NCBI GenBank assembly: GCA_963721725.1 | Contig: CAVRLX010000016.1 | Span: forward strand, 248,001 to 312,000 | Reading direction: 5' to 3' | DNA from: RI-153 sp963721725 | GTDB taxonomy: Bacteria; Chloroflexota; Anaerolineae; Caldilineales; Caldilineaceae | DNA length: 64,000 bases | Notes under the pieces: generated by a model | Told to the model about the DNA's origin: nothing | The model's input: the letters and a program-made list of their open reading frames with translations, nothing else | Database searches by the model: none | Made by a program: the position numbers and the translations under genes | Part shown: one piece after another, positions 18,042 to 32,512 of the stretch | Layout of the letters: every line of letters starts with the position of its first letter | Numbering within the stretch: position 1 is the stretch's first letter

Positions 18042-19472
18042 TTACCCTTGAAGCACAGTTCCGTCGGCAATCTGATACGGTTTGTGGTCCGTGTGCGTCA
18101 CCGTCACCTCCCCGCGCACGGACACATTCTCCCCAAAATAGACATCGCCCTTGACTATCAAACTCTGGCATTCGCGCAGCGACGGCGCACCGTGGGGGAA
18201 GCGTTGGCCGAAATCGTCAATGAGTTTATAGTAGCGTTCATCCAGATCGACCAGTGGCTCGTCGGCGCGGGCGTCGATTAACTCAATGCGGTAATCGGGC
18301 GTGAGCGTGAAGGCATCGGACCAGAGCGCCAGGAGATCGTTGGTCTTCTTCACCGGACGGAAGCGCTCGCGCGAGACCTCAATGGCCTGGGCGCCTTCAA
18401 ACGCCGAGATTGCCAACCCCATAGCCGTTTCCAATTGATAGACGCGCGGGCTGTCGGGGTGGGTTGGATCAACGGGCTTTTCATTGCGGATCATGGGTAG
18501 ATTGAGCAGCCCATTTTGGGCCTCTAATACGGCTTGCAGCGTGGGCAGGTGGATCCAAAGGTTGTTGGTGTTGAAGAAGCGATAGCGTTGAATGTCTTGG
18601 AATGCGTCCAACTCATCGGGCGGGCATTGGGCAATCTCGCGCAGGAGCAGGCCGCCCTCACAGGTTTGGGCCAGGTGTCCGCCTTTTCGGTCGGCGGGGG
18701 TGCGCTGGGTCACTTCCAGTAAAAATGGAATCGTTTCGCTGGCGAAATAGCCCAGAATTTCCAGATCCACAGTTGCGCCCAAATTATCAATATTGCTGAC
18801 AAAGGCATAGTCATAGCCCGCCGCCAGCAGTTGATCCAACATGCCGCTGGAGAGCAACGCCGGGTAGATGTCGCCGTGGCCGGGCGGACACCACTCTTTT
18901 TCCGGATCTTGCGGCCAAGTGGCAGGGCTGAAATCCTCACTGAGGATTTTTGGCTCCTTGTGTTGCACAAAATCCAGCGGCACGTCGCTTTTAATGTTGG
19001 GGTGGGTGGCTAGGGCTGCGAGACTTTCGGCACGGGTGTTAAAGCTGTTCATCAACACCAGCGGGACACGCGCACTCTGCTCTTGGCGCAGATGCAGGAC
19101 TTGGCGCACAAGAATATCCAAAAAAGTCATCCCTTCCTTCACCTCAATCAGCGATTTGGGGCCGGTCATGCCCATGCTCGTTCCCAGACCCCCGTTGAGT
19201 TTAATCACCACTAGCCGGTCCAATGCATCTGTGCCCGCTTGCCTATAGGGCGCAAGGTGGGCGGCCTGGGGCAGATCATCAATGGGAAGGGCATCATCCC
19301 CGCCGATGTAGCCGGTTTCCCCCTCCACCAGCCGCCGATAGTAGTAGCGGAAGGTGTCAATGGCGATTTCGGGAAGCTCAGCCTCACGCATCTTTTGGGC
19401 AAAAGGCTCAAACTGTTGGTCAACAGTTGCCGAAATGGGCTGAACATTTGCTTGGGATAGTCGTGTTGTCAC
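18042..19472 (-). CDS. UTP--glucose-1-phosphate uridylyltransferase (eukaryotic-type UDPGP family)
   Basis: A 476-residue enzyme forming UDP-glucose from UTP and glucose-1-phosphate. It belongs to the UDPGP family otherwise typical of eukaryotes and a minority of bacteria, not the bacterial GalU family. The nucleotide-binding signature is VVIKLNGGLGTSMGMTGPKS. Further motifs are PLVLMNSFNTRAES, PPGHGDIYPALLSSGMLDQL, FVSNIDNLGATVD and FFNTNNLWIHLP. The C-terminus forms a left-handed beta-helix-like segment (LIVKGDVYFGENVSVRGEV). It is divergent from the histidine kinase gene across 235 bp, which must hold both promoters. The product supplies UDP-glucose for glycan or trehalose synthesis. Confidence 0.94.
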   Translation of the reverse strand: MTTRLSQANVQPISATVDQQFEPFAQKMREAELPEIAIDTFRYYYRRLVEGETGYIGGDDALPIDDLPQAAHLAPYRQAGTDALDRLVVIKLNGGLGTSMGMTGPKSLIEVKEGMTFLDILVRQVLHLRQEQSARVPLVLMNSFNTRAESLAALATHPNIKSDVPLDFVQHKEPKILSEDFSPATWPQDPEKEWCPPGHGDIYPALLSSGMLDQLLAAGYDYAFVSNIDNLGATVDLEILGYFASETIPFLLEVTQRTPADRKGGHLAQTCEGGLLLREIAQCPPDELDAFQDIQRYRFFNTNNLWIHLPTLQAVLEAQNGLLNLPMIRNEKPVDPTHPDSPRVYQLETAMGLAISAFEGAQAIEVSRERFRPVKKTNDLLALWSDAFTLTPDYRIELIDARADEPLVDLDERYYKLIDDFGQRFPHGAPSLRECQSLIVKGDVYFGENVSVRGEVTVTHTDHKPYQIADGTVLQG

Positions 19473-19707
19473 AGCGGAACCTCATCTTTCCAAATACACA
19501 TGAATTACGGGATAGTAAAGAGACAGTTTACAGGTATGGTATAGCCATAGGATTTGCGTAGTTTTCTTGACACGCAAACATAGAACCCTCTGTCACAATA
19601 GAACAGATAGTTGATTCGTGTTTCGTCCAGCTTTTATCTGACCCATGTTGTTCTGCCACTACAGTACCGTACCCTGGCGGAATCGACAAAATTTCTGGGA
19701 AAACTCC

Positions 19708-23998
<4,291 letters not shown>

Positions 23999-24301
23999 GC
24001 GTGTTATCTTCCACTGGGATGGGGAGATTAGGCGACTTACGGCATAATCTCTCCATTTCCTACTCTTTATCCCTGCCCACTCCATAATAGCAGTGCCCTT
24101 GATCTACTCCTTCGCGCATCCAGAGTAATCCCGCCACGTTTGACCCTTTCCAGATCTTAACGCTACAATACAGCAGATCGCGTCCCCCGTGCGACAATGG
24201 GTACAGGACTTTTGTACAAAATCGACTTGGAAGGCAGCAAGACTTGTCCCATAATCAAGCTTTTTATTTGAATCACCTCATTGAAGGTTGGGTTGACAAC
24301 C
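23999..24301. other. Intergenic region with a weak hairpin
   Basis: About 300 bp between the kinase and homoserine dehydrogenase genes. An imperfect stem (GGGGAGATTA around 24021-24030 with TAATCTCTCC around 24045-24054) lies just after the kinase stop and could end transcription, though no T-run follows. I see no gene here. Confidence 0.5.
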
Positions 24302-25421
24302 ATGATTGAATTGCCTCTGGTTCTTTTGGGGATGGGTGGCGTGGGGCGTGCATTGGTGCGCCAGATTCTGAGATAACCGCGCTTTCCACGCCGAGCAATA
24401 CGGCCTCGAGATCCGCTTTCTGGCGCTGTGCGACAGCCGCGCCGCGCTCATCGAGCCGACCGACGGCCTCAGCGACGACGACATTCGAGAGGCGCTTGCG
24501 CTCAAAGCAGCGGGCAGTTCGCTGGATGCCCACGAATTGGGCGGCAGCCAGGACGATCTCTCGGCCATTCTCGACATTATCGGATGCCCTGGCACTGTGG
24601 TGGTGGACTGTACGGCCACCGAGACCACCGTGCCGGCGCTGCTTTTCGCCCTGGACCACGGCTATAAAATTGTGCTTGCCAACAAAAAACCACTTACTGT
24701 GGCGCAGGAGGTATACGACCGGCTCACCAGAGCCGGTGTCACCAATGGCCCGCGTGATCTGGCGCAGACGCGCTGGGAGACGACAGTGGGCGCTGGTTTG
24801 CCGGTGATCGCCACGCTCAATCGATTGGTTGCCAGCGGTGATCCAATTGGGCGGGTGGCCGGAACCTTTAGCGGCACACTTGGCTTTCTGATGACCGGGC
24901 TGGAAGCCGGGCGCGTCTTTAGCGAGGTGGTGCGCGAAGCGTATGACCTGGGCTACACTGAGCCAGATCCGCGCGACGATCTGGGCGGGGTGGATGTGGC
25001 GCGTAAGGCGCTGATCCTGGCACGCGGCATGGGCTACTCACTCAACATGGCCGACATTGAGGTCAAGGGACTTTATCCGCCGCTCATGGACGGTCTCTCG
25101 GTGACAGCGTTTATGGCGGCACTGCCCCAACTGGACGAACATTATCGCGAAGAAGTGGCACGAGCCGCCAGCGAAGGCAAAGTGTTGCGTTATGCTGCCA
25201 CCATTGAAACTGGAGACGAGGGCGCGCACTGTGTGGTCGGTCCCACGGCGGTGGCAAAGAGCAGCCCGCTGGGCCAACTCAGCGGCACAGGCAATCTTGT
25301 CGCCTTCCACACGCGCTGGTATGACCCCAACCCGTTGGTTATCCAAGGGGCCGGGGCGGGCGTCGATGTCACGGCCGCGGGCGTGCTCAGTGATGTGGTG
25401 GAGTTGGCGTATACGGCCTGA
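24302..25421 (+). CDS. hom: Homoserine dehydrogenase (one frameshift)
   Basis: It reduces L-aspartate-4-semialdehyde to L-homoserine with NAD(P)H, the branch point to threonine and methionine. The start MIELPLVLLGMGGVGRALVR gives the dinucleotide-binding loop. The frame then hits a stop at about 24374 because of one extra base; the corrected frame continues DNRAFHAEQYGLEIRFLALC. Catalytic-domain motifs follow: VVVDCTATE, KIVLANKKPLT, ETTVGAGLPVIATLNRL, GTFSGTLGFLM, GYTEPDPRDDLGGVDVARK. Corrected length is about 372 residues, the short form without an ACT domain, as in fungi and many Bacteroidetes/Chloroflexota. It precedes asd by 96 bp, and the two encode consecutive pathway steps. A short palindrome lies between them. 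Confidence 0.93.
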
Positions 25422-25450
25422 ACGTTTTAATGGACGATGAAGAACGAATC

Positions 25451-25490
25451 CGTAGTGCGTGGTGCGTAGGAAGACGGACTACGCACTACG
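25451..25490. repeat. Palindrome between hom and asd (GTAGTGCGT words)
   Basis: The left side reads CGTAGTGCGTGGTGCGTAGG and the right side GGACTACGCACTACG. They are imperfectly complementary over about 12 bp. It is a single copy of a distinct word family in this window. Confidence 0.72.
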
Positions 25491-25517
25491 GACTATCCTT
25501 GAACCCAAAGAGGGACT

Positions 25518-26629
25518 ATGAACAACGGATATCCTAATAAAATCAAAGTCGGCATCCTTGGCGCAACGGGCGCAGTGGGCCAACGCTTTATCCAAATGCT
25601 CCAAGGCCATCCCTGGTTCGAGATTACGGCGCTGTGCGCGTCGGAACGTAGTTTGGGCAAGCGCTATGCGGATGCCTGTAACTGGAATTTACGCGGTGGC
25701 ATGCCTGACCATCTGCGCGATGTAATCTTGCAAGAGGCACAGCCGGGCATGGATTGCCAGATCTTTTTAGCGCGCTGCCCAGCGACGCCGCCCGCGAGAC
25801 CGAGCAGAAGTTGGCGGCGGGCGGCCATGTGATCTGTAGCAATGCCAGCGCCCACCGTTATGACGACGATGTGCCGCTGCTCATCCCCGAAGTGAACCCG
25901 GACCATCTCGCCCTGATCGACGTGCAAAAACGCAAGCGCGGTTGGTCGGGCTACATCACCACCAACCCTAATTGCAGCACGACGCACTTGGTCAGTGCGC
26001 TGCACCCGCTGCATACTGCCTTTGGTATCACCAAAATTTTTGTGGTGACCATGCAGGCGGTCAGCGGCGCGGGCTATCCTGGCGTCAGCAGTATGGATAT
26101 TCTTGACAATGTGGTTCCCTACATTGGCAAAGAAGAAGAGAAGATGGAAAAGCGCGAACCGCAAAAGCTCTTGGGGCGCTTCAACGGCGAGCGGGTCGAA
26201 ATGGCCGATTTCGTGGTCAGCGCCCACTGTAACCGTGTGCCTGTACGCAATGGTCACCTGGAGGCGGTGAGCGTGGAGTTTGCCCACAAGCCTTCACTTG
26301 ACGATATTTTGGAAGCGTGGCGAACGTATAAACCGCTGGCGCAGCAATTGAATCTGCCCAGCGCGCCACAGCCGGCACTGATCTACACCGATGCCCAGGA
26401 CCGCCCACAGCCCCGGCTGGATCGGCTGGCGGGCAGTATTCCCGGCATGGCAACGGTGATTGGGCGATTGCGTGAAGATCCGCTTTTTCACGCCAAGTTC
26501 ATTTTGCTCGGCCACAACACCATTCGTGGCGCAGCGGGCGGCAGTCTGCTCAATGCCGAACTGCTGGTTGCGCAAGGATATTTGGGTGCAGAGGCGGCGT
26601 CGCTGGCGGGCGCGTTGGCAGTGGCATAA
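25518..26629 (+). CDS. asd: Aspartate-semialdehyde dehydrogenase, fungal/archaeal type (one frameshift)
   Basis: It converts aspartyl-4-phosphate to aspartate-4-semialdehyde. The N-terminal cofactor loop is KVGILGATGAVGQRFIQML. The catalytic cysteine lies in TTNPNCSTTHLVSAL and the catalytic histidine region is VVSAHCNRVPVRNGH. Spacing and motifs fit the archaeal/fungal branch rather than the enterobacterial Asd. The frame is broken near 25764 where one T seems to be missing from a T run; correction gives IFFSALPSDAARETEQ and a protein of about 370 residues. The gene follows hom closely, giving an unusual but sensible hom-asd order. The start is preceded by AAAGAGGGA. Confidence 0.93.
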
Positions 26630-26840
26630 AAAGAGGGTAGTGGCTATTGTCACCAAACCTGAATACCCAATCGCCAATCTGTACCCTCCGTATGATTTAT
26701 GTAGAGTTACCATCTTGTTGTAGAATGGGAAAGACTCATTGAAGTATCCAAGCCCCCATTCGGGTGTCGGCCCAGTACGTAGCCGCATTCGGTAAGATAT
26801 AGAAACCGTGATGACGACTGTAGCAGACCGGAAGGTAAGT

Positions 26841-28037
26841 ATGGTAAACGAGCTAAAAATGGTAGCAAGTTATCCGATTGCGCTGGAAAACTATGGACTG
26901 GCTGCGTTGAGTGATCTAGTCGAAGATAGGGTAGTTTACCGAAGCCTGGAGCCTTTGGAACGTCGACTCTCTGGATTGAAATCAGCACGGTATCAGTTGG
27001 GTCTGAACGATGAGGCTGTGCCGCGCAAATTAAGCGAATCCTATGCAAAGGTAGCGCTGTTCATTTTGGAGAAAGCGCAGGAAAACCGCCGGGCTGCGCT
27101 GGATGAGATCGTGATGATCGGCGATACACTTTCGGGCGACGGCGCAGCGTTTGAGAATCTGCGGATGCTGAGGCGCCTTCCCGGCACGGTCTTCATCGGC
27201 GACGAAAAGGCCGACCGTAGCCCTGAAAACAAGGTGGATGGGGCAACAGGGCTGTTTCGTTCCAATCGTTGGAGCGGCCTTGCCGATTGGCTGGCCTGGG
27301 CGCGCCAACAAGGGTTGAGCCTGGGCAAAAACACCGCCGTCGTGATTGACATTGACAAGACAGCGCTGGGTGCACGTGGCCGCAATGATCGGGTAATCGA
27401 CATTGCCCGCCTCAAAGGTCTCTATCGCACTGTGAACAAGATCCTGGGCGAGAGCTTTAACGCCCGCCAGTTCGAGCAGAACTACGACAGCCTTAACCGC
27501 ACCCGCTATCATGTGATCACCGAAGACAACCAGGACTATCTGGCCTATATCTGTCTTGTGCTTAACGCCGGGCTAATCGACTGTGACGAGTTGTTGGATC
27601 GTATGAACAACAATGGACTGAATTCATTCAGCCATTTTGTGCGCTGGGTAGAAACGTTGATTGTGCGCGGCGGTGTCAACGAATCGATTCGCCAAGTCCA
27701 CGAAATGATCAGCACCAGTGTCCGCAGCGGCGATCCTACACCCTTCAAGAGCTTCCGCCGTGAGGAGTTATCCGCCACGCTGGAAGCCATGAACAACCTG
27801 CCCGATGATGCCCCTGCCGACGAGCGCCTGGGCCGCGAAATTACCCTGACCCAAGAGGTTTACGAAGTTGGGCGTTGGCTGCAAGCCCGCGGCTCTCTGC
27901 TGATCAGCCTGAGCGACAAACCCGATGAAGCATCTGTGCCCAAACACCCCTCACAGCGGGAACTTCAGCCAATTCACAAGGCCCAAACCCATTGCGTTGG
28001 GGTCAGCATTGAAGAAAAACTGGCCCGTCTTCGCTAG
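26841..28037 (+). CDS. Unrecognised 398-residue protein with HAD-like phosphatase motif
   Basis: I do not recognise this family. Two segments recall the HAD superfamily: NTAVVIDIDKTALGARGRND, where DIDKT matches the DxDx(T/V) nucleophile loop, and EIVMIGDTLSGDGAAF, like the GDxxxD acidic motif but placed before rather than after the nucleophile. This reversed order suggests circular permutation or chance. The rest is mixed helical, with a conserved-looking IALENYGLAALSDLVEDRVV at the start. I chose the ATG at 26841 because GGAAGG precedes it at good spacing; an upstream ATG at 26808 has no ribosome binding site. A strong terminator follows at 28063-28102, so the gene seems monocistronic or the end of its unit. 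Its neighbours are asd and ftsH. Confidence 0.7.
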   Translation: MVNELKMVASYPIALENYGLAALSDLVEDRVVYRSLEPLERRLSGLKSARYQLGLNDEAVPRKLSESYAKVALFILEKAQENRRAALDEIVMIGDTLSGDGAAFENLRMLRRLPGTVFIGDEKADRSPENKVDGATGLFRSNRWSGLADWLAWARQQGLSLGKNTAVVIDIDKTALGARGRNDRVIDIARLKGLYRTVNKILGESFNARQFEQNYDSLNRTRYHVITEDNQDYLAYICLVLNAGLIDCDELLDRMNNNGLNSFSHFVRWVETLIVRGGVNESIRQVHEMISTSVRSGDPTPFKSFRREELSATLEAMNNLPDDAPADERLGREITLTQEVYEVGRWLQARGSLLISLSDKPDEASVPKHPSQRELQPIHKAQTHCVGVSIEEKLARLR

Positions 28038-28062
28038 GCTTTTCCAATCCATGCCCAGTTCC

Positions 28063-28102
28063 GCCTGACAGTGATGGGATTGCCCTTTCTGTCAGGCTTT
28101 TT
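28063..28102 (+). terminator. Intrinsic terminator after the HAD-like gene
   Basis: GCCTGACAG (28063-28071) pairs exactly with CTGTCAGGC (28089-28097), followed by TTTTT. It lies 26 bp after the stop codon. Confidence 0.9.
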
Positions 28103-28235
28103 GTTCTTGTCAGGGGAACCTGGGCAATGTTCCATCAGCTTACTGATTCGTTACTCGGGTACAACTATGCTTAGAAACAGTCAAGAATTGTGTAGTTTTT
28201 GTGCGTTTATTTTCATCACTGAATGGTCGTGAACT

Positions 28236-30148
28236 ATGGCAAATAACAAACCAACCAAGCCCACTCCCGGCGGATCAGGTTCGCCCAATAACCAGGACCC
28301 CAACAACCGCTTTCGACAGATTTTCAACCGAAGCTGGGTCTGGATCATCCTGGTGATTGTTCTATTCCTGGGCTATCGTATGCTCTTTAACCCTTCTTCC
28401 ACTACGGGCAACATGGTCGGGCTGAACGATGTCGCCGAGCGTGTGATCAGCGGTGACGTTGATCGTCTGGTGGTCCGTGGCGAGGACGTGATCGTCGAGC
28501 TAACCGGGGGGCGCCCACCTTTGCAAACCCGCAAAGAACCGAGCGAAAGTGTGCTAGAAACGTTGCGCGCGCTGGGTGTCCCCGAAGAACGGTTAAACGC
28601 CCTGCCCATTGATGTGGAAAGCATCCCCAACACAGGAGCATTTTTTAACTGGCTGGTCATGCTCTTGCCAATGGTCCTGATTTTTGGTTTCTTCATCTTC
28701 ATTATGCGCCAAGCGGGCGGCGGCGGACAGAACCGTGCCATGCAGTTTGGGCGCAGCCGAGCCAAAAAGATGGACAGAGGCCGACCGCCCCACCGTCACT
28801 TTTGAAGATGTGGCTGGGTCGGACGAAGCCAAACAGGAATTACAAGAAGTGGTCGAGTTCCTACGTGAGCCGCAAAAGTTTGCCTCGCTGGGGGCGCGCA
28901 TCCCCAAAGGTGTGCTTATGGTTGGCCCGCCAGGAACGGGCAAAACACTGCTGGCGAAGGCCGTGGCCGGCGAAGCAGGCGTACCCTTCTTCAGCATTTC
29001 TGGCTCAGAATTTGTCGAAATGTTTGTGGGTGTGGGCGCCAGCCGTGTACGTGATCTCTTTGAACAGGCCAAAAAAAGTGCGCCCTGTATTATTTTCATT
29101 GACGAGATTGACGCCGTGGGGCGTCATCGCGGGGCAGGCATGGGCGGTGGCAACGATGAGCGCGAACAGACCTTGAATCAAATTTTGGTGGAAATGGACG
29201 GGTTCGACAGCGCCACCACAGTGATTGTTGTGGCTGCCACCAATCGCCCGGATATTCTCGACCCAGCCTTGCTCCGCCCGGGTCGCTTTGATCGCAAAGT
29301 GGTGGTGGATCGCCCAGACCGGCGCGGCCGCGAGGAGATCTTGCGGGTGCACGCCCGCGGCAAACCGCTGGCTTCGGATGTGGATCTGGGCACGATTGCC
29401 CGTCAATCGCCGGGCATGGTGGGGGCGGATTTGGAAAATCTACTCAATGAAGCTGCAATTTTGGCTGCCCGCCGCAATCGCCGTTCGATTAGCATGGATG
29501 AAATTGTCGAATCCATCGAACGTGTGATGGCTGGCCCGGCCCGGCGCAGCCGCATTCTTAGCGATGCTGAGCGGCAGGATTGTCGCCTTTCACGAAGCCG
29601 GCCACGCGGTGGTCACCGCTATGTTGACCCACACTGACCCCGTGGGCAAAATTAGCCTGGTCAGCCGTGGACAGGCATTGGGCTATGTGATGCCTATGCC
29701 CGAAAATGATCGCACGCTTCAGAGCCAAGCTGAATATGAAGATCGGTTGGCTGTCCTTTTGGGGGGTCGCGTGGCCGAGGAGATCATCTTTGGTGAGATC
29801 ACCACAGGCGCTGCCGACGATCTGGAAAAGGCCACCAAACAGGCCAAAGCCATGGTAACACGCTATGGCATGAGCGAGGCTGTGGGACCGTTGCAATTGA
29901 GTCAGGGCGATAGCAACCCCTTTTTGGGCATGGATCTGGGTGAACGGCGGCATTACAGTGAGGCCATCGCCAGGACCATTGATCGTGAAGTGCGGCGTAT
30001 TGTGGAGACCGCCTATAGCCGGGCACGTGAGATTTTGATGACCCATCAGGACAAACTAACTCTGCTGGCCGATACTCTCTTGGAAAAAGAAGTGTTGGAT
30101 CGCCAGGAATTTGAGAAACTGTTGGGCATCACCCGCACGGCAGCGTAG
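28236..30148 (+). CDS. ftsH: ATP-dependent zinc metalloprotease FtsH (two frameshifts)
   Basis: A membrane-anchored AAA+ protease of about 636 residues that degrades misfolded and regulatory membrane proteins. The order is an N-terminal membrane helix (WVWIILVIVLFLGYRMLF), a periplasmic/extracytoplasmic segment, a second helix (FFNWLVMLLPMVLIFGFFIF), the AAA domain with Walker A GPPGTGKT, Walker B IIFIDEIDAVGR and second region of homology RPGRFDRKV, then the peptidase domain with the zinc motif HEAGH. Extra single bases near 28769 (in an A run) and 29577 (in GG) split it into three frames. Correction restores TEADRPTVTFEDVAG and RQIVAFHEAGHAVV. An essential or near-essential enzyme broken twice argues for sequence errors. 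A strong terminator follows at 30181-30212. Confidence 0.95.
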
Positions 30149-30149
30149 A

Positions 30150-30167
30150 GACGCAAAAAATTGCGTC
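30150..30167. repeat. Short GACGCAA palindrome after ftsH
   Basis: Arms GACGCAA and TTGCGTC flank an AAAA centre directly after the ftsH stop codon. The surrounding GTAGAGACGC word resembles dispersed palindromes known from cyanobacterial genomes; only one copy was noticed here. Confidence 0.55.
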
Positions 30168-30180
30168 CCCACTGTCAATT

Positions 30181-30212
30181 AAAAAGCCTCTCGCGTAAGC
30201 GAGAGGCTTTTT
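30181..30212. terminator. Bidirectional intrinsic terminator between ftsH and the DUF7282/FAS1 gene
   Basis: AAAAA is followed by GCCTCTCGC (30186-30194), the loop GTAA, GCGAGAGGC (30199-30207) and TTTTT. The A-run on one side and T-run on the other suit termination of both convergent genes. Confidence 0.95.
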
Positions 30213-30245
30213 CTATTCAGATGGGCAATCTACCTAATTTGTTAT

Positions 30246-32177
30246 CTAGGCCATGCGACGACGATAGAGCGCCACACCTGCCGCCATAATCAGGGCGACA
30301 ATGCTCATAATCCAGACGTTGACTGTGTTGCTTTCATCAACGAGGCTTGCACCGGTCTGCGGTAACTCGGCGGGCGGTTCGGGTGTCGCCGCAGGTTCGA
30401 CAGTGGATGCCATGGTTGGCTCAGCGGTGGGTTCGACCGTTGCTGCCATAGTCGGCTCGGCGGTTGGCTCAGCAGTGGGGGCTATGGTTGGCGCGACAGT
30501 CGGCTCAGGAGCCGACATGCCTGCAGCCATAAAGGCGGGGCTGACTGGCGCACCATCCACGACCACGGGGCCATCGGCACCGGGGAACTCATAGGTACCG
30601 ATTTCGCCAGCGTCAATGTGTAACATGGCATAGAGTGTCTCGGTGGCGGCGGCTTCGTCAATCTCCACCACAACGTCGCTGTTCGTGCCTGCCGTCACAG
30701 CCGTATGCCCGATAACGGGGCCAAAGCTGCCATCGGCTTGGGCATGAATGACAATCCAGCCATCTTCAGCGGCGACTACCTCGGCCACGGTAACCGTGCC
30801 ATCTACGATTTCCTGATCCTCCACAGTGACGGTGGGGGTTTCGGCCACAGGAGCCGTCTCTGTCACCAATCCTGTCACAATAAAGGCGGGGCTAACGGGA
30901 GCGCCATCCACAACCACGGGGCCATCGGCACCGGGGAATTCATAGGTGCCGATTTCGCCTGCGTCAACATGCAACATGGCGTAGAGCGTCTCGGTGGCGG
31001 CGGCTTCGTCGATCTCCACCACAACCTGGGCGTTCGTGCCCATGATGACAGCCGTATGGCCGATGACCGGGCCAAAGCTACCATCAGCGTCGGCGTGGAT
31101 CACAATCCAGCCATCTTGGGCGGCCACAACCTCAGCCACGGTGACGCTGCCTTCGATCACGGCCTGATCTTCGACAATCACGCTGGGGGCGATCTCTTCA
31201 GCCATTTCCACTTCTGTCGTCATGGCTTCTGTTTCCGTCATCGCCGCTGGCATCAGCACGCCGTCGATCAAGTGGATCACGCCGTTGGAAACCGTAATAT
31301 CAGTGGAGATGATATTGACGCCGTTGACCATCACGCTGTCAGTGGTGGCGCTAAAGGTAAGGAGATCGCCCTGGAGCGTTTCGACGGTCATGCCATCGGT
31401 GATGTCTGCGGCCAGCACTGCACCCGGCACAACGTGATAGAGCAGCACATCGGAGAGCGCACCCTGGGGATCGTCGAGCAAGGATTCCAGCGCGCCCTCT
31501 GGCAGATAGAGGAAGGCGTCATCGGTGGGCGCAAAGACGGTAAAGGGTCCTTCGCCTTGGAGCGCTTCTTCCAAACCGGCAGCCTGGATGGCGGCAACCA
31601 GCGTGCCCAGATTTTCGGCAGCTACAGCGGCTTCGACAATATTGGGGACTTCTTGGGCAGCAGCCTCGGCTTCGGCGGCAGCGGCAGCGGCTTCAGCCTC
31701 GGCCTCGGCAGCAAGTTCGGCAGCGCGTTTTTCGGCAGCCTCTTTGGCGATCTTGTTGCTACCGCGCACGATCACAGGGAAGAGCGGGGAGATGACCTCG
31801 CCCTCCACAGTGACGGGGCCATCGGGGCCGGGAAATTCATAGGTGCCGATTTCGCCGGCGTCAACGTGCAGCATGGCGTAAAGATAATCAGTTACCATGT
31901 CCACGTCAACTTCGACAACTACATCGGCATTGCTGCCTGCCGTGACTGGCGCATGTCCGATGACGGGGCCAAAGTTGCCCTCGGCCTGGGCATGGATCAC
32001 GATCCAGCCATCTTCGGCGGCAACAACTTCTTCGACGGTGACTGTGCCGTCGCGGATGGTTTGGCTATCCACAGAAACACTGGGGGTTGTATCTCCCTGC
32101 GCGCCGGCGATCACGACCGTGGAAAGGACCAGGATCGACGCCAACGTCAGGGAGAGCCATCGATGTACTTTCAACAC
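30246..32177 (-). CDS. Cell-surface protein with three DUF7282 repeats, one fasciclin domain and an LPQTG-type C-terminus
   Basis: An exported protein of about 644 residues. A signal peptide (SLTLASILVLSTVVIAGAQG) leads to a first DUF7282 repeat, an alanine/glutamate-rich helical linker and a fasciclin FAS1 domain (GPFTVFAPTDDAFLYLP, VLLYHVVPGAVL, GVIHLIDGVLMP). Two further, nearly identical DUF7282 repeats follow (DGWIVIHA, GPVIGHTAV, LYAMLHVDAGEIGTYEFPG). A Thr/Pro/Glu-rich stalk then leads to LPQTG, a membrane helix and RRRMA. This is a classic sortase sorting signal, implying covalent wall anchoring. FAS1 domains mediate adhesion; DUF7282 is best known from haloarchaeal surface proteins. 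I chose the GTG at 32177 because GGAGG lies seven bases upstream; ATG codons farther upstream lie in AT-rich leader. The gene stands alone between terminators. Confidence 0.88.
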   Translation of the reverse strand: MLKVHRWLSLTLASILVLSTVVIAGAQGDTTPSVSVDSQTIRDGTVTVEEVVAAEDGWIVIHAQAEGNFGPVIGHAPVTAGSNADVVVEVDVDMVTDYLYAMLHVDAGEIGTYEFPGPDGPVTVEGEVISPLFPVIVRGSNKIAKEAAEKRAAELAAEAEAEAAAAAAEAEAAAQEVPNIVEAAVAAENLGTLVAAIQAAGLEEALQGEGPFTVFAPTDDAFLYLPEGALESLLDDPQGALSDVLLYHVVPGAVLAADITDGMTVETLQGDLLTFSATTDSVMVNGVNIISTDITVSNGVIHLIDGVLMPAAMTETEAMTTEVEMAEEIAPSVIVEDQAVIEGSVTVAEVVAAQDGWIVIHADADGSFGPVIGHTAVIMGTNAQVVVEIDEAAATETLYAMLHVDAGEIGTYEFPGADGPVVVDGAPVSPAFIVTGLVTETAPVAETPTVTVEDQEIVDGTVTVAEVVAAEDGWIVIHAQADGSFGPVIGHTAVTAGTNSDVVVEIDEAAATETLYAMLHIDAGEIGTYEFPGADGPVVVDGAPVSPAFMAAGMSAPEPTVAPTIAPTAEPTAEPTMAATVEPTAEPTMASTVEPAATPEPPAELPQTGASLVDESNTVNVWIMSIVALIMAAGVALYRRRMA

Positions 32178-32400
32178 AGAGGAGCCTCCTTGAAATAGAA
32201 TGATAAAACGGTTGCTAACAGGATAATGTAGATGGCAATGGCGGAAATCAAAAAGGGTGCATTTGTGGCAGCAAAATTGCATCCCTGTAGAGAGAATACT
32301 ATACAACCAGACCGCCTTAATTCGCAACTAGCATTGGCGAACCGGAGCGCATCGCCATCATGCCGGAGATGGAGCGCCATTTCGCACTCGGTGATTGATC

Positions 32401-32432
32401 AAAAAGAGCGCCGGGCGACTTGCCGACGCTCC
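32401..32432 (-). terminator. Intrinsic terminator of the malEFG-like operon
   Basis: Read on the minus strand, a GC-rich stem (GAGCGTCGGC with GCCCGGCGCTC around AAGTC) is followed by TTTTT at 32405-32401. It lies about 80 bp after the end of the MalG-like gene. Confidence 0.87.
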
Positions 32433-32512
32433 TTGCGTATCGTTACCTCAGTTTGAAAAGCTACGTTTGAGGTTCGTCTGCCAGAGTAACGGGTGACTTT
32501 GTAAAAATTAGG

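Noticed and set aside
19567..19599. A promoter with TTGACA and CACAAT before the histidine kinase
   Set aside because: The spacer is 21 bp, too long for a standard sigma-70 promoter.
30705..32198. A 497-codon open frame on the plus strand opposite the DUF7282/FAS1 gene
   Set aside because: Its His/Gly/Asp-rich composition is that expected of the complement of the repeated gene; it has no ribosome binding site or known motif.
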